Shown here piece by piece: positions 34,248 to 42,906 of a stretch of DNA of 64,000 nt (the stretch's first letter is position 1; each line of letters starts with the position of its first letter). The notes under the pieces were generated by a model, which saw nothing but the letters and a program-made list of their open reading frames with translations, was not told the origin of the DNA and did no database searches. Source of the DNA: SFLA01 sp964485815 (GTDB lineage: Bacteria > Bacillota > Clostridia > Oscillospirales > CAG-382); the NCBI GenBank assembly GCA_964485815.1, contig CAZAJX010000001.1, forward strand, positions 1-64,000, in the 5' to 3' direction. Made by a program: the position numbers and the translations under genes.

Positions 34248-34436
34248 ATGAGAATAACAAAACGTATTAAAACTATTGCGGTGTGTGCGGTTCTTGCCTG
34301 CGGCGCTATTGCCGGCGCGGCTTTGGGTATTATGGTTTACCAGACCGTAAAGGCAGTGGAAGAAAAAATCAAGAAGACTATTAACGTTAAAAGCATCTTG
34401 AGTAAAATTCCCTTTTTAAAGCGCAAGGTAAAATAA
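34248..34436 (+). CDS. Small single-pass membrane protein, function unknown
   Basis: A 62-residue protein: basic N-terminus (MRITKRIK), one hydrophobic helix (residues 10-32), then a Lys-rich tail. SD AAGAGG. It is 11 bp after the patatin stop and 1 bp before the next ATG, so it belongs to the unit. No family recognised; could be a membrane tether. Confidence 0.6.
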   Translation: MRITKRIKTIAVCAVLACGAIAGAALGIMVYQTVKAVEEKIKKTINVKSILSKIPFLKRKVK

Positions 34437-34437
34437 A

Positions 34438-35145
34438 ATGGAACTTAACATATTAAGCTTTAATACCCAACATTGTATGAACTATATTACCCGCAAGATT
34501 GATTACGAATCCGTTGCGAATCTGATAAAAGAATTGGACGCGGATATTATCGGTCTTAACGAAATGCGGGGCGTCGGTGAATTGGAAGGCTATGAAGCCC
34601 AAATGGAGATTCTGGCTGCTCTTACCGGATACCACTATTATTTCGCTCCCGCGCTTCTTGTCTGCGGAACCAGTGAATACGGAAACGGAATATTATCAAA
34701 ATACCCCATAAAAAGCGCACAAAAGATAATGATTTCCGATCCCGAAACAAAAAGCGGACACCAGCATTACGAAACCAGATGTATACTTAAAGCGGAAATA
34801 AATGTAGATGCCGGACTTACCGTTTTGGTATCTCACTTTGGTTTGAACCTTGATGAGCGTGTGAATGCCGTGAAAACGCTTATACCTGCTCTGGAAAAAG
34901 AGAAATGTGTTTTTATGGGAGATCTTAACACTACGCCCGAAGAACCAGTTCTTAACGATATCCGCGCCCATATGAAGGATGCCGATGATATGTTAAGCGG
35001 AAAGCTGCTTTCTTTTCCCTCGGATAAACCGGAAATGAAGATCGATTATATCTTCGTATCCCCCGATATAAAAATAAAATATGCGGACATACCTGCAAAG
35101 ATCGTTTCCGATCACAGACCCTATATTGCTAAAATAGAAATATAA
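34438..35145 (+). CDS. Endonuclease/exonuclease/phosphatase (EEP) family protein
   Basis: A 235-residue EEP-fold metal hydrolase: NILSFNTQHC (Asn), IIGLNEMRG (Glu metal ligand), YGNGILSKYPI, VSHFGLN, FMGDLNTTPEE (D-x-N catalytic), MKIDYIFVSPD and SDHRPYIAKI (final D-H pair). No signal peptide. Members cut phosphodiesters in DNA, sphingomyelin or inositol phosphates. Being cotranscribed with a patatin suggests a phospholipid or head-group substrate; inference only. Confidence 0.85.
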   Translation: MELNILSFNTQHCMNYITRKIDYESVANLIKELDADIIGLNEMRGVGELEGYEAQMEILAALTGYHYYFAPALLVCGTSEYGNGILSKYPIKSAQKIMISDPETKSGHQHYETRCILKAEINVDAGLTVLVSHFGLNLDERVNAVKTLIPALEKEKCVFMGDLNTTPEEPVLNDIRAHMKDADDMLSGKLLSFPSDKPEMKIDYIFVSPDIKIKYADIPAKIVSDHRPYIAKIEI

Positions 35146-35155
35146 AAACGTATAC

Positions 35156-35187
35156 AAAACGGCTTTGGTTAAAACCAAAGCCGTTTT
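35156..35187. terminator. Bidirectional terminator
   Basis: A 15-bp perfect stem (35156-35170 / 35173-35187) with AAAA/TTTT ends, between the EEP gene and the convergent secreted-protein gene. Confidence 0.8.
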
Positions 35188-35241
35188 GTGTCGAACCGTG
35201 TTTTTTCAAAACAACCGAATTCAAAAAGGAGTCAAAATAAA

Positions 35242-36549
35242 TCAGTCTTCAATAAGTCTGTCCTTGAGAATGGCGTTAACGTAATCGGAAATAGCCTGCG
35301 AGCCGCTGAGTTGATGAGGCTCGGAAATTTCATCAAATCCGCCGCCGAAATGGAACTGACAGTAGTTTTGGTACGCATCTGCACCAAAGCGGATGGATAT
35401 GACTTCTTTGAAGCCGTAATGTCCTTCAAAACCGTTAAAGAATACTGCTACGCGGTAATCCGAAACAGCATCGTAATCTTCTACGGGAACACGTTCGTAG
35501 CCGTTGTCAGTGCCGAGATAAGTGTAATTCTTAAACTCTTCCCAAAGGCCTTCAAGGTCGGAAACCTCTTTTGCGTCGGTTTCGCCTTCAAGACGGAGGC
35601 GTGCAACCATTTTCTCTGCCTTCATGTCCCACACTTCGATGATTACGGATTTGCCATCGGTATCATACTTGGGATAATCAAGCTCTGCGGGGATAAAACC
35701 ATCGGAATACAGCTTGATCTCTGCGGTATTATCCTTGCAGTTAAGGGATTCAACGTATTCGATAGAGCTGCCGCTGCCGAAATAGAACATACCCGTGCCG
35801 TAAGGAGCGAGCGTTTCTTCATAAAGTTCACGGTAGAGTTCAAAATGAGCCGCCATATCGTGGAAATAGTAAGAGATGGAAGCGTGGGCATTAAACCAGA
35901 AATCATTTTCGCTTACGGGAGTTTCAATATCCGTGAATACACAGAAACCGTTAACGTTGTCAAAAGATGCGGAATTGAGCACGGTTGCGCGGGTCTTGAT
36001 AACTTCCCAGATATCTTTTTCGATATCAAAGGAATATTCATTGGTGCCGATTTCCAGGCCGTTGAAGCAATCTTGGTATTCCTGAGAAGAATAGAACTTC
36101 ACGCCGGGATAGACTTTGGTATTGCCTTCGAGATCGGTTATCTTAACGAGATCGTAAGCAGTAAAAAGCTTAACGGTATCGTCAATGATAAAAAGCATAT
36201 CCTCTGCGGAAAGAGTAAACCATTCCCCTGCTTCTCTGCGGTAAACAAAATCGTTTATCTGCTCTTCGCTGAAAATGCTTACAACGAATTTGCCGTCAGC
36301 TTCGGATGCAAAGGAATATTCGCCGAACTTGCCTGAAAGCTGTTCCTGAGGAACCGGAACGGTAGTATCGGTTATGATACTCTCTTCCTCGGGAATGAGA
36401 TCGCTTACATCAGGTGCATAGGATTCCGTATCCACGGGCTTGTCCTCGGTTTCAGCCATACCCATAAGCAAAAGACCGCCGGAGAGTATGCATGCCGCCA
36501 AAAGGAGGGAAAGCGCAGAACGGAAAAATAGACGTTTGCTGAATTTCAT
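35242..36549 (-). CDS. Secreted or anchored protein next to a two-component system, function unknown
   Basis: A 435-residue protein with a basic N-terminus and a hydrophobic signal segment (RLFFRSALSLLLAACILSGGLLLMG), then an acidic Pro/Thr/Ser linker and an extracellular domain with many aromatic and acidic residues. LAAC could be read as a lipobox, but the hydrophobic run continues past it, so a plain signal peptide or anchor is equally likely. Start at MKFSKRLF (36549), with GAAGG upstream. It lies about 70 bp downstream of the sensor kinase on the same strand and may be a cotranscribed target or partner. No family recognised. Confidence 0.65.
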   Translation of the reverse strand: MKFSKRLFFRSALSLLLAACILSGGLLLMGMAETEDKPVDTESYAPDVSDLIPEEESIITDTTVPVPQEQLSGKFGEYSFASEADGKFVVSIFSEEQINDFVYRREAGEWFTLSAEDMLFIIDDTVKLFTAYDLVKITDLEGNTKVYPGVKFYSSQEYQDCFNGLEIGTNEYSFDIEKDIWEVIKTRATVLNSASFDNVNGFCVFTDIETPVSENDFWFNAHASISYYFHDMAAHFELYRELYEETLAPYGTGMFYFGSGSSIEYVESLNCKDNTAEIKLYSDGFIPAELDYPKYDTDGKSVIIEVWDMKAEKMVARLRLEGETDAKEVSDLEGLWEEFKNYTYLGTDNGYERVPVEDYDAVSDYRVAVFFNGFEGHYGFKEVISIRFGADAYQNYCQFHFGGGFDEISEPHQLSGSQAISDYVNAILKDRLIED

Positions 36550-36619
36550 ACTTTTACCTTCTTTCTGTATTTTGTGTAAACACATTATAAAATACAGATG
36601 TTATAGATTTGTAATGATA

Positions 36620-38005
36620 TTAATCGGAAGTTGTAAGATTGTTGTAAAGTAATGTAAAGTTTATGTATACAGTAGTGCCCTCTCCCTCTGCGGAAACAAA
36701 TTCAAGGCAAGTTTTATGGGCTTCCGCAATACGCTTACACAAAGCCAGTCCCAAGCCCGTGCCGCCTTCGGTACGGGAACGGGATTTATCGGTGCGGTAA
36801 AAGGGCTCGGTTATATGGGAAAGCTGTTCCGAATTCATTCCTATACCCGTGTCTTTTACGAACAGTCTTACGGTATCCTCCGTTATCTCTGTTCCCACGG
36901 TAACCGTACCGCCGACCTTACACGCCTTTACGGCATTTTCAATAAGGTTGGAAAGCAGTATGTCCATAAGAGGCTCGTCTGCCATAACACAAGCGTCCTC
37001 TGCCGCACACAAAAGCTCTACTCCCCTGCCTCGGGCATCCTTGTTCAAGCGGTTGCAGGTGCGGTAAGCAAGACCGCGCAAGGAAATTTCTTTGGGCGAA
37101 ATACCGTTTTCACGGATAAATGCCGAATCCAAAAGCACCTCGCTTATATCCTTAAGCCGCATTGATTCGGACATTATATATTTAGCCGCGTCCACGCGCT
37201 CTTCTTCAGGAATTTTTGCGCTGCAGATATACTCTGCGTAACCGTGTATTGCGGTAAGGGGTGTGCGCATTTCGTGGGCAAGGTTATCCAGCATATTCTG
37301 CTTGCGGTCTGCGGTATCCTTAAGCTGGGTTATCTGACGGGATACCTTGTCTGCCATTACGTTGAAATCCCGTGCCAAAGCGGAAACCTCATCATCCCCC
37401 TTGTCCGAAGCGCGCACGGAAAAGTTGCCGTTTGCAATATCGCCCGTGGCTGATCTGAGCTTTATGAGAGGAAGGTACAGTTTTCTTAAAACAAAATACA
37501 AAACCACACCTAAAAGCAGAGATGCTGCCAGTGAGCCCGAAACAAAGACGATACAAAGACGGGTGAATTCTTTGTCCAGATATGACACGTCCTTGGAATA
37601 CACCATAGTGATTGTGCCTTCACACACGTCCCTGCTGATAACTATATACCGTTTTCCCTCACTCCGAGTCATAGAAAGGGTATTTTGGACGGGAATGGGG
37701 ACCGATTCGGAAATGCTTGAATAACCTACGTTTCCGTCGGTAATGAATTTTAAGGAAATATTTTTACCTTTATAAAACTTGCCGTATGTAGCCTGCAAAA
37801 GTCCTGCGCTTTGTGCGCCTGTATATTCGTAGTCTTTTTCGAAAGCATCCGTTATACTTAAAAATTCGGTACTGCAAACGTTTTCTGCGGCTTCTATATT
37901 GTTATGGAAGGTATACATAGCCAAAACGAAAACAGCCGTATTAAGAAACAGCAAAAATAATATGAAAGTGAGCAAATATGTTCGCTCAAAAAATTTCATT
38001 CTCAT
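36620..38005 (-). CDS. Sensor histidine kinase
   Basis: A 461-residue membrane kinase: TM1 about 10-31, extracellular sensor 32-150, TM2 152-173, HAMP 174-226, HisKA with His244 in NLAHEMRTPLTAIHGYAE, then HATPase_c with NLIENAVKA, KDTGIGM and GGTGLGLALCKRI. It autophosphorylates on His and passes phosphate to the regulator at 38002. Overlap with that gene is ATGA, so the two are coupled. The signal is unknown; the sensor has few landmarks. Confidence 0.93.
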   Translation of the reverse strand: MRMKFFERTYLLTFILFLLFLNTAVFVLAMYTFHNNIEAAENVCSTEFLSITDAFEKDYEYTGAQSAGLLQATYGKFYKGKNISLKFITDGNVGYSSISESVPIPVQNTLSMTRSEGKRYIVISRDVCEGTITMVYSKDVSYLDKEFTRLCIVFVSGSLAASLLLGVVLYFVLRKLYLPLIKLRSATGDIANGNFSVRASDKGDDEVSALARDFNVMADKVSRQITQLKDTADRKQNMLDNLAHEMRTPLTAIHGYAEYICSAKIPEEERVDAAKYIMSESMRLKDISEVLLDSAFIRENGISPKEISLRGLAYRTCNRLNKDARGRGVELLCAAEDACVMADEPLMDILLSNLIENAVKACKVGGTVTVGTEITEDTVRLFVKDTGIGMNSEQLSHITEPFYRTDKSRSRTEGGTGLGLALCKRIAEAHKTCLEFVSAEGEGTTVYINFTLLYNNLTTSD

Positions 38006-38649
38006 ATTTCAAAACGGTAACCGACTTTGAATACGGTTTTTATCCTATCCTTTATTCCCAACTTGTGACGAAGCTGTTGCACGTGTACGTCCACGGTACG
38101 GGTATCTCCGCAGTAATCGTAATCCCACACTTTTTCAAGTATTTTTTCACGGGAAAGCGCGAGGTTTCGGTTGTTTATAAGCAATTCCAGCAAGGAAAAT
38201 TCCTTGGGCGTGAGAAATACGTGCTCCCCGTTTTTGTATGCGTTTCTGCTGCTGAAATCCACTGACACATCGTCAAAGGAAAATGTATCCGCATCTCTTT
38301 TGGTACGACGGAGAACTGCCTGAACGCGGGCTGTCAATTCCGCCATCTCAAAGGGCTTTACTATATAATCGTCCGCTCCCAAGGCAAGTCCTTTGATACG
38401 GTCATCAAGCCCCGTTTTGGCTGTGACGAATATTACGGGCACATTGTTGAGCAAACTCATTATCTCAAACCCCGATATGCCGGGAAGCATAACGTCGAGA
38501 ATAATCAGATCCGGCTGTTCACTTTTTACAAGTGATAACGCCTGAACCCCGTCATACGCAGGGATACATTCGTGTCCGACGAGAGTGAGATTTTTACACA
38601 CCAGACGGTTTATGGGAAGTTCATCGTCAACTATAAGCAGTTTTGCCAA
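38002..38649 (-). CDS. OmpR/PhoB-family response regulator
   Basis: A 215-residue regulator: receiver domain with acidic DDE at 8-10, phospho-acceptor Asp52 (LIILDVMLPG), VTAKTG and VKPF (Lys). It is followed by a winged-helix DNA-binding domain with LTPKEFSLLELLINNRNLALS and YCGDTRTVDVHVQQLRHKLG. Pairs with the kinase at 36620. Confidence 0.95.
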   Translation of the reverse strand: MAKLLIVDDELPINRLVCKNLTLVGHECIPAYDGVQALSLVKSEQPDLIILDVMLPGISGFEIMSLLNNVPVIFVTAKTGLDDRIKGLALGADDYIVKPFEMAELTARVQAVLRRTKRDADTFSFDDVSVDFSSRNAYKNGEHVFLTPKEFSLLELLINNRNLALSREKILEKVWDYDYCGDTRTVDVHVQQLRHKLGIKDRIKTVFKVGYRFEI

Positions 38650-38744
38650 CGTTTTTCACTCCTTGTACTTTATTAATCCTATTATAGCAGACGGATGTTA
38701 TGAAATTGTAATGAAAAATAAATTTATTTTAAATAAAATGCACA

Positions 38745-38773
38745 TTGAAAAACCTTATTATCCGTGGTAAAAT
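38745..38773 (+). promoter_or_regulatory. Promoter of the ArsB/SLC13-like transporter
   Basis: TTGAAA, 17 bp, TAAAAT with TG one base upstream. Confidence 0.6.
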
Positions 38774-38809
38774 CCCTTCTTGGAAAAATGACGAAAAAGG
38801 AAATCTGAA

Positions 38810-40093
38810 ATGCTTACCGCTGTAATTATTGCCGCGCTGACCTGCGTGGCGTTTATATGCAATATACTTATAAAGCCAACCGTGAACATAAAAGGCAAAA
38901 GCTACGGAATATATTGGATCGCTCCGCTGTTGGGTGCGCTTGCCTGTATTATTGCGGGAGTGATTTCCCCAAAACAGCTTTTGGAAGGACTTACCGCGGA
39001 CAGTGATATAAACCCTTTAAAGATACTTGCGTTGTTTTTGTCCCTAACGCTTATGTCGGTACTGCTTGACAGCGCGGGATTTTTCCGTTTGCTGGCAGCA
39101 AAAACGCTGTCTATGGCAAAGCACAGCCAATGGGCATTGTTTATATGTCTGTATCTTACGGTATCCGTGCTTACCGTATTTACCTCAAACGATATCATTG
39201 TACTTACCTTCACACCGTTTATTTGCTATTTTGCTCATAATGCAAAAATAGATCCCGTGCCCTATCTGGTGGGTGAATTTGTAGCCGCAAACACCTGGAG
39301 TATGGCATTGGTTATAGGAAACCCCACAAATATTTATCTTGCGGGAACAGCGGGAATTGATTTCGGAGAATATTTTGCCGTAATGGCAATTCCCACTCTG
39401 CTTACGGGTTTAACCGCGTTCGGTGCTTTATGTCTTATATTCCGCAAAAAGCTTTCATTACCTATGAATGCAGCGGAAAATGAAAAGCCTGAAGCCGATA
39501 TTCCGCTTATGGTGATCGGCGGCATTCATTTGGGTGTTTGCATTTTGCTTATGGCGGTATCAGCTATGCTTGATATCCCTATGTGGATAGTTTCGGTCAT
39601 ATGCTTTTTAAGCCAGTATTTATGGTCTTTAATTTACTGTATCGCCACGAAAAAGCTTACATATATTGCGGAATCCTTTAAAAGAACGCCCGTTATAGCC
39701 GTGCCCTTTGTGCTGTCTATGTTCACCCTCGTGCTGGCATTGGTAAATACGGGTGCCACTGAAGCGGTAAGCAAATTCCTTCTGAGCGGAGGAAGCATAC
39801 TTAAATGCGGTATTTCCTCGTTCTTTGCTTCCAACTTTATAAACAATATTCCTATGAGCGTGCTGTTCTCGGCATTGATCGGAGGAGATAAGGCGGCAGT
39901 ATATGCTTCTGTTGTAGGCTCCAATCTGGGCGCATTCCTTACTCCCGTAGGAGCGCTTGCGGGAATAATGTGGACGGGGCTTTTAAAAAAACACGGCGTA
40001 AAGCTTTCCTTTGCAAAGTTTTCCTATTACGGAATATTGGTTTCCTTACCTGCGCTTATTGCCGCTGTCGCCGGCTTATACATTGTACTGTAA
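38810..40093 (+). CDS. ArsB/NhaD/SLC13-type anion permease (IT superfamily)
   Basis: A 427-residue integral membrane protein with about 11-12 helices. FTSNDIIVLTFTPFICYFA and ALVIGNPTNIYLAGTAG are the two helical-hairpin motifs of the ion-transporter superfamily (TSND and the GNPTNI loop). A second half repeats FASNFINNIPMSVLFSALIGGDKAA and SNLGAFLTPVGALAGIMW. Cargo may be arsenite, dicarboxylate, citrate or sulfate; no ars genes are near. SD AAGGA. The mobile element begins 2 bp after its stop. Confidence 0.85.
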   Translation: MLTAVIIAALTCVAFICNILIKPTVNIKGKSYGIYWIAPLLGALACIIAGVISPKQLLEGLTADSDINPLKILALFLSLTLMSVLLDSAGFFRLLAAKTLSMAKHSQWALFICLYLTVSVLTVFTSNDIIVLTFTPFICYFAHNAKIDPVPYLVGEFVAANTWSMALVIGNPTNIYLAGTAGIDFGEYFAVMAIPTLLTGLTAFGALCLIFRKKLSLPMNAAENEKPEADIPLMVIGGIHLGVCILLMAVSAMLDIPMWIVSVICFLSQYLWSLIYCIATKKLTYIAESFKRTPVIAVPFVLSMFTLVLALVNTGATEAVSKFLLSGGSILKCGISSFFASNFINNIPMSVLFSALIGGDKAAVYASVVGSNLGAFLTPVGALAGIMWTGLLKKHGVKLSFAKFSYYGILVSLPALIAAVAGLYIVL

Positions 40094-40094
40094 C

Positions 40095-40132
40095 AAAAAA
40101 TCACCTCTCAAGATGGTGCAACTTAGGGATTT
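40095..40132. repeat. Left terminal inverted repeat of the element
   Basis: AAAAAATCACCTC (40095-40107) and GGTGCAACTTAGGGATTT (40115-40132) recur, inverted with one mismatch, at 53018-53030 and 52993-53010. The bases between them differ. Confidence 0.75.
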
Positions 40133-40181
40133 ACGAAAAACAGTAAATTTTTGAGCGACACCTTCAAGCGGGGCAAACAAG

Positions 40182-40223
40182 AAAAGACCACATATAAGGA
40201 TAAAACCTTGTGTGTGGTCTTTT
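40182..40223. terminator. Terminator at the left end of the element
   Basis: AAAAGACCACA (40182-40192) pairs with TGTGGTCTTTT (40213-40223). Flanking A and T tracts allow both directions. It follows the leftward DUF6809 gene. Confidence 0.65.
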
Positions 40224-40234
40224 TCTGTTTGCGG

Positions 40235-40513
40235 TTATTCTTCCGCCTGGGGCAACATTACTTCAAGCATAATTCTTGCTCCGAGCCGAAACGCATATAC
40301 GAATATTTCACGTTCGTTTATGTCCGTAAGCTCGGCATAGCAATCATCGAATTTTTCCAAAATCTCTTTTTGCTCTTCCGTAAGCGTTGCCTGTAGGTTA
40401 TCGTGGTGATCGGCAATATAGCCCATCAACTGCTTTGCCAAGGGAGTGGATTCTCGGCATCCGGTGTTGGGGCAAATGTTGCCGTACCACAGTTCTTCAA
40501 GTATGTTTCTCAT
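40235..40513 (-). CDS. DUF6809-like small protein
   Basis: A 92-residue acidic helical protein. The opening MRNILEELWYGNICPNTGCRE and the helical RESTPLAKQLMGYIADHHDNL, with EFAYAFRLGAR-type ending EIFVYAFRLGARIMLEVM, are features of DUF6809 proteins found on clostridial mobile elements. Start at 40513, with GGAGG upstream; the longer reading has no site. Function unknown. It lies 76 bp downstream of the ApeA-like gene and may share its transcript. Confidence 0.7.
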   Translation of the reverse strand: MRNILEELWYGNICPNTGCRESTPLAKQLMGYIADHHDNLQATLTEEQKEILEKFDDCYAELTDINEREIFVYAFRLGARIMLEVMLPQAEE

Positions 40514-40588
40514 AGGCGCACCTCCTTGTAGCACAACACTATACCACAAGGAGGCGCGATAGTCCAGATAACAAATTGTGAACAAAAG

Positions 40589-41935
40589 TTATTGTAGCAT
40601 TTTATATTCGCACAATTCCAATATTTTTTCTTTTGAAACACCAATTCGGCTTAAAATACAACAGTAAACGAGACCACACAGATAATGTGCAGTAATTGCG
40701 ATTTCCATATCTAATGTTCTATGTCTGCCGTGTGTTATATCGTTTCTATATTTTACAAAAGCTCTAATGGATTCATCACTTATATGAACTGCCGTTTTAT
40801 TCAACTTGTTCATTTCTTCTATATACTTGGCAAACAATGCACAAAGTTTTTCTCCTAACGGGAATGACCAATAGGACATACTTGAGAAAATCATATTGTA
40901 TGTATCATTGCTTAAACCGGGAGTGTCTTTTCTAAAATTTTTAATAGTTGATTTTACCGTCGAAGTCAATTGAGACAGAATGGTATTTTCTTCAGTTTTT
41001 ATATCGTCGATGTACCCCAACTCGCACTCCAAGGCAGAACAAATTTCACGCACTTTAGCATCGGTCATTGTCGAGGAGTCTTTATCATCCTTAGGCAAAA
41101 AACCTAACAATGTAGTTTTATGCTCTTCGTCCTTTTTATAAAATAATTTTACAAGATTTGCAAATGATTCTCCTAAATCCTCAATACAAATATTATGATG
41201 ACAATCTTTTTCTGTTTCGGGCACATCATTCCGAACATAAACGCTTGCTATATTTGAGAACCGATCCGATTCAGAATCATAGGTTTGCAGGTTTATTTTT
41301 TCAAACCCGACATTGTATCTAAAGGTTAAAAAGGACAGGACATCTTTGATCTTGTTATAATGGTAAAAAAACGATGAGAGCGGTTGTTCAGAATCGAAGC
41401 GCAATTCTAACACCACATTGTTGTTAGTTATAGAATGCCCTTTGACACCAAAATTCTCACTAATAACCGAGCGTACGCTAATATCTATGGAACCATCTTC
41501 ATAATCAATATGATATTTTCTTTCATCATCTTTGGGGCTGAGAATTGCACCCTCCGAAGTGTGTGTAATATTCAGCCCTTGGATATGAAAAACTGAATTT
41601 AAAGTTCCACCTGATAAAGTAATTCCTTTAAAAAACAACAAATTCTCTTCATAAACATTTGACGATGATTTTATATACGCGGAAGTCCGAAGCGCAGAGG
41701 CCCCAAACACCTTAAAAACTCTATTTCCAAGAAATATTGCTATATTATGATTGTCGTGTGTTTTACCTAAGATGAAACCATCTGTAGAAGGAATTTCGAC
41801 CGATGATGTACCACCAAAAAAAGAATATACGGAGTCTGCCATAAAAGTAAAAACAAAATCATCGGGTTGTGCCGAAAATACAATTTGTTTACCCTCTTCT
41901 ATGGGCACTATTCCTGTTAGCAATTTTTTGCTCAT
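40589..41935 (-). CDS. ApeA-like anti-phage protein with C-terminal HEPN domain
   Basis: A 448-residue protein starting MSKKLLTGIVPIEEG (41935; GAAAGAAG upstream). The N-terminal ~260 residues are beta-rich and resemble the ApeA N-terminal domain. The C-terminal helical domain ends with VKYRNDITHGRHR: the RX4H HEPN ribonuclease motif at Arg397/His402. ApeA-type proteins abort phage infection by cleaving RNA when triggered. It is the fifth gene of a leftward operon behind a restriction-modification system, 21 bp after the methyltransferase stop. The trigger is unknown. Confidence 0.7.
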   Translation of the reverse strand: MSKKLLTGIVPIEEGKQIVFSAQPDDFVFTFMADSVYSFFGGTSSVEIPSTDGFILGKTHDNHNIAIFLGNRVFKVFGASALRTSAYIKSSSNVYEENLLFFKGITLSGGTLNSVFHIQGLNITHTSEGAILSPKDDERKYHIDYEDGSIDISVRSVISENFGVKGHSITNNNVVLELRFDSEQPLSSFFYHYNKIKDVLSFLTFRYNVGFEKINLQTYDSESDRFSNIASVYVRNDVPETEKDCHHNICIEDLGESFANLVKLFYKKDEEHKTTLLGFLPKDDKDSSTMTDAKVREICSALECELGYIDDIKTEENTILSQLTSTVKSTIKNFRKDTPGLSNDTYNMIFSSMSYWSFPLGEKLCALFAKYIEEMNKLNKTAVHISDESIRAFVKYRNDITHGRHRTLDMEIAITAHYLCGLVYCCILSRIGVSKEKILELCEYKMLQ

Positions 41936-41955
41936 ATCAAAACTTCTTTCATTAT

Positions 41956-42906
41956 TTAAGGTTGAAGTAAAATATCTGCTATTTGAAATGCCATTCGTTG
42001 TATAACTGGTACACACACCGAATTTCCAATCTGCTTATAAGCATCGTCAATAGTAATAGTATTCGGAAAATAAAATTCTTTCGAGAACCCTTGAAAATCA
42101 AGGCACTCTCTTAAGGTCAATTTTCGTATGCCGAAGTTATCCCACACCACGGGGACTCTGTCGGGGTATGTTCCCATGTTTGCGGTCAACGTAGGACACA
42201 TCATATTTTTCGTCCATCTGACCTCGTGATCAGTGATACGATAAATGGCATTACGGTCACGCATATGCTTTGCGAGATAATCATATGTTTCCGAGCCGTT
42301 GTAGTAGTAAACATCGTTTTGTTTCTCATCTCGATGTATAATATCCGCAGAACGGAGCGTAAGTTCGGTAGGTTCGGGGTGCTGATAAATACGACCTGCA
42401 ATGTCGTCTCTTACGGCAACGATATATATGCGTTTCCGTATTTGAGGAAGATTTCCGTATTCATTTGCAGCCATTACACGATAGTAAACCGAATAACCGA
42501 ACTGTGCCAATGAATTGAATATAACGAGAAATGTTTTCCCGTTATCGTGTTCCATCAGGTTCGGCACGTTTTCAAGGAATATAACCTTGGGTCTTTTGGC
42601 ATCGATAATGCGGGTAATCTCAAAGAAAAGATTGCCTCTCTTATCATCAAAGCCCTTTTGCCGTCCAGCTATCGAAAACGGCTGACACGGAAAGCCTGCG
42701 GTAAGTACATCAAAATCAGGTATATCATTTGCATGAATACTACGGATGTCCGCTTCTACAAGATATTCGTTACCGAAATTGTGTCGGTATGTTCTGCAAG
42801 CGGCGGCATCGTATTCGTTAGCCCAAACAATATCAAAACCTGCTTGCTTGAACCCCAAGCAGATGCCACCAATACCTGCAAACAAACTGATTGCTGTTGG
42901 TTTCAT
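41956..42906 (-). CDS. DNA (cytosine-5) methyltransferase, first of two
   Basis: A 316-residue C5-methyltransferase with all landmarks: motif I SLFAGIGGICLGF, motif IV GFPCQPFS (Cys74 nucleophile), motif VI FLENVPNL, motif VIII QIRKRIYIVAV, a target-recognition segment about residues 190-250 and motif X QIGNSVCVPV. It flips and methylates a cytosine, protecting the host from the adjacent nuclease. ATG overlaps the nuclease stop (TAATG at 42906), so expression is coupled. Confidence 0.95.
   Translation of the reverse strand: MKPTAISLFAGIGGICLGFKQAGFDIVWANEYDAAACRTYRHNFGNEYLVEADIRSIHANDIPDFDVLTAGFPCQPFSIAGRQKGFDDKRGNLFFEITRIIDAKRPKVIFLENVPNLMEHDNGKTFLVIFNSLAQFGYSVYYRVMAANEYGNLPQIRKRIYIVAVRDDIAGRIYQHPEPTELTLRSADIIHRDEKQNDVYYYNGSETYDYLAKHMRDRNAIYRITDHEVRWTKNMMCPTLTANMGTYPDRVPVVWDNFGIRKLTLRECLDFQGFSKEFYFPNTITIDDAYKQIGNSVCVPVIQRMAFQIADILLQP

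Noticed and set aside
35188..36336. 382-codon rightward open frame
   Set aside because: Antisense to the secreted protein at 35242-36549, which has a signal peptide and good RBS. The frame begins inside a terminator region with no RBS-promoter pair and has no recognisable domain.
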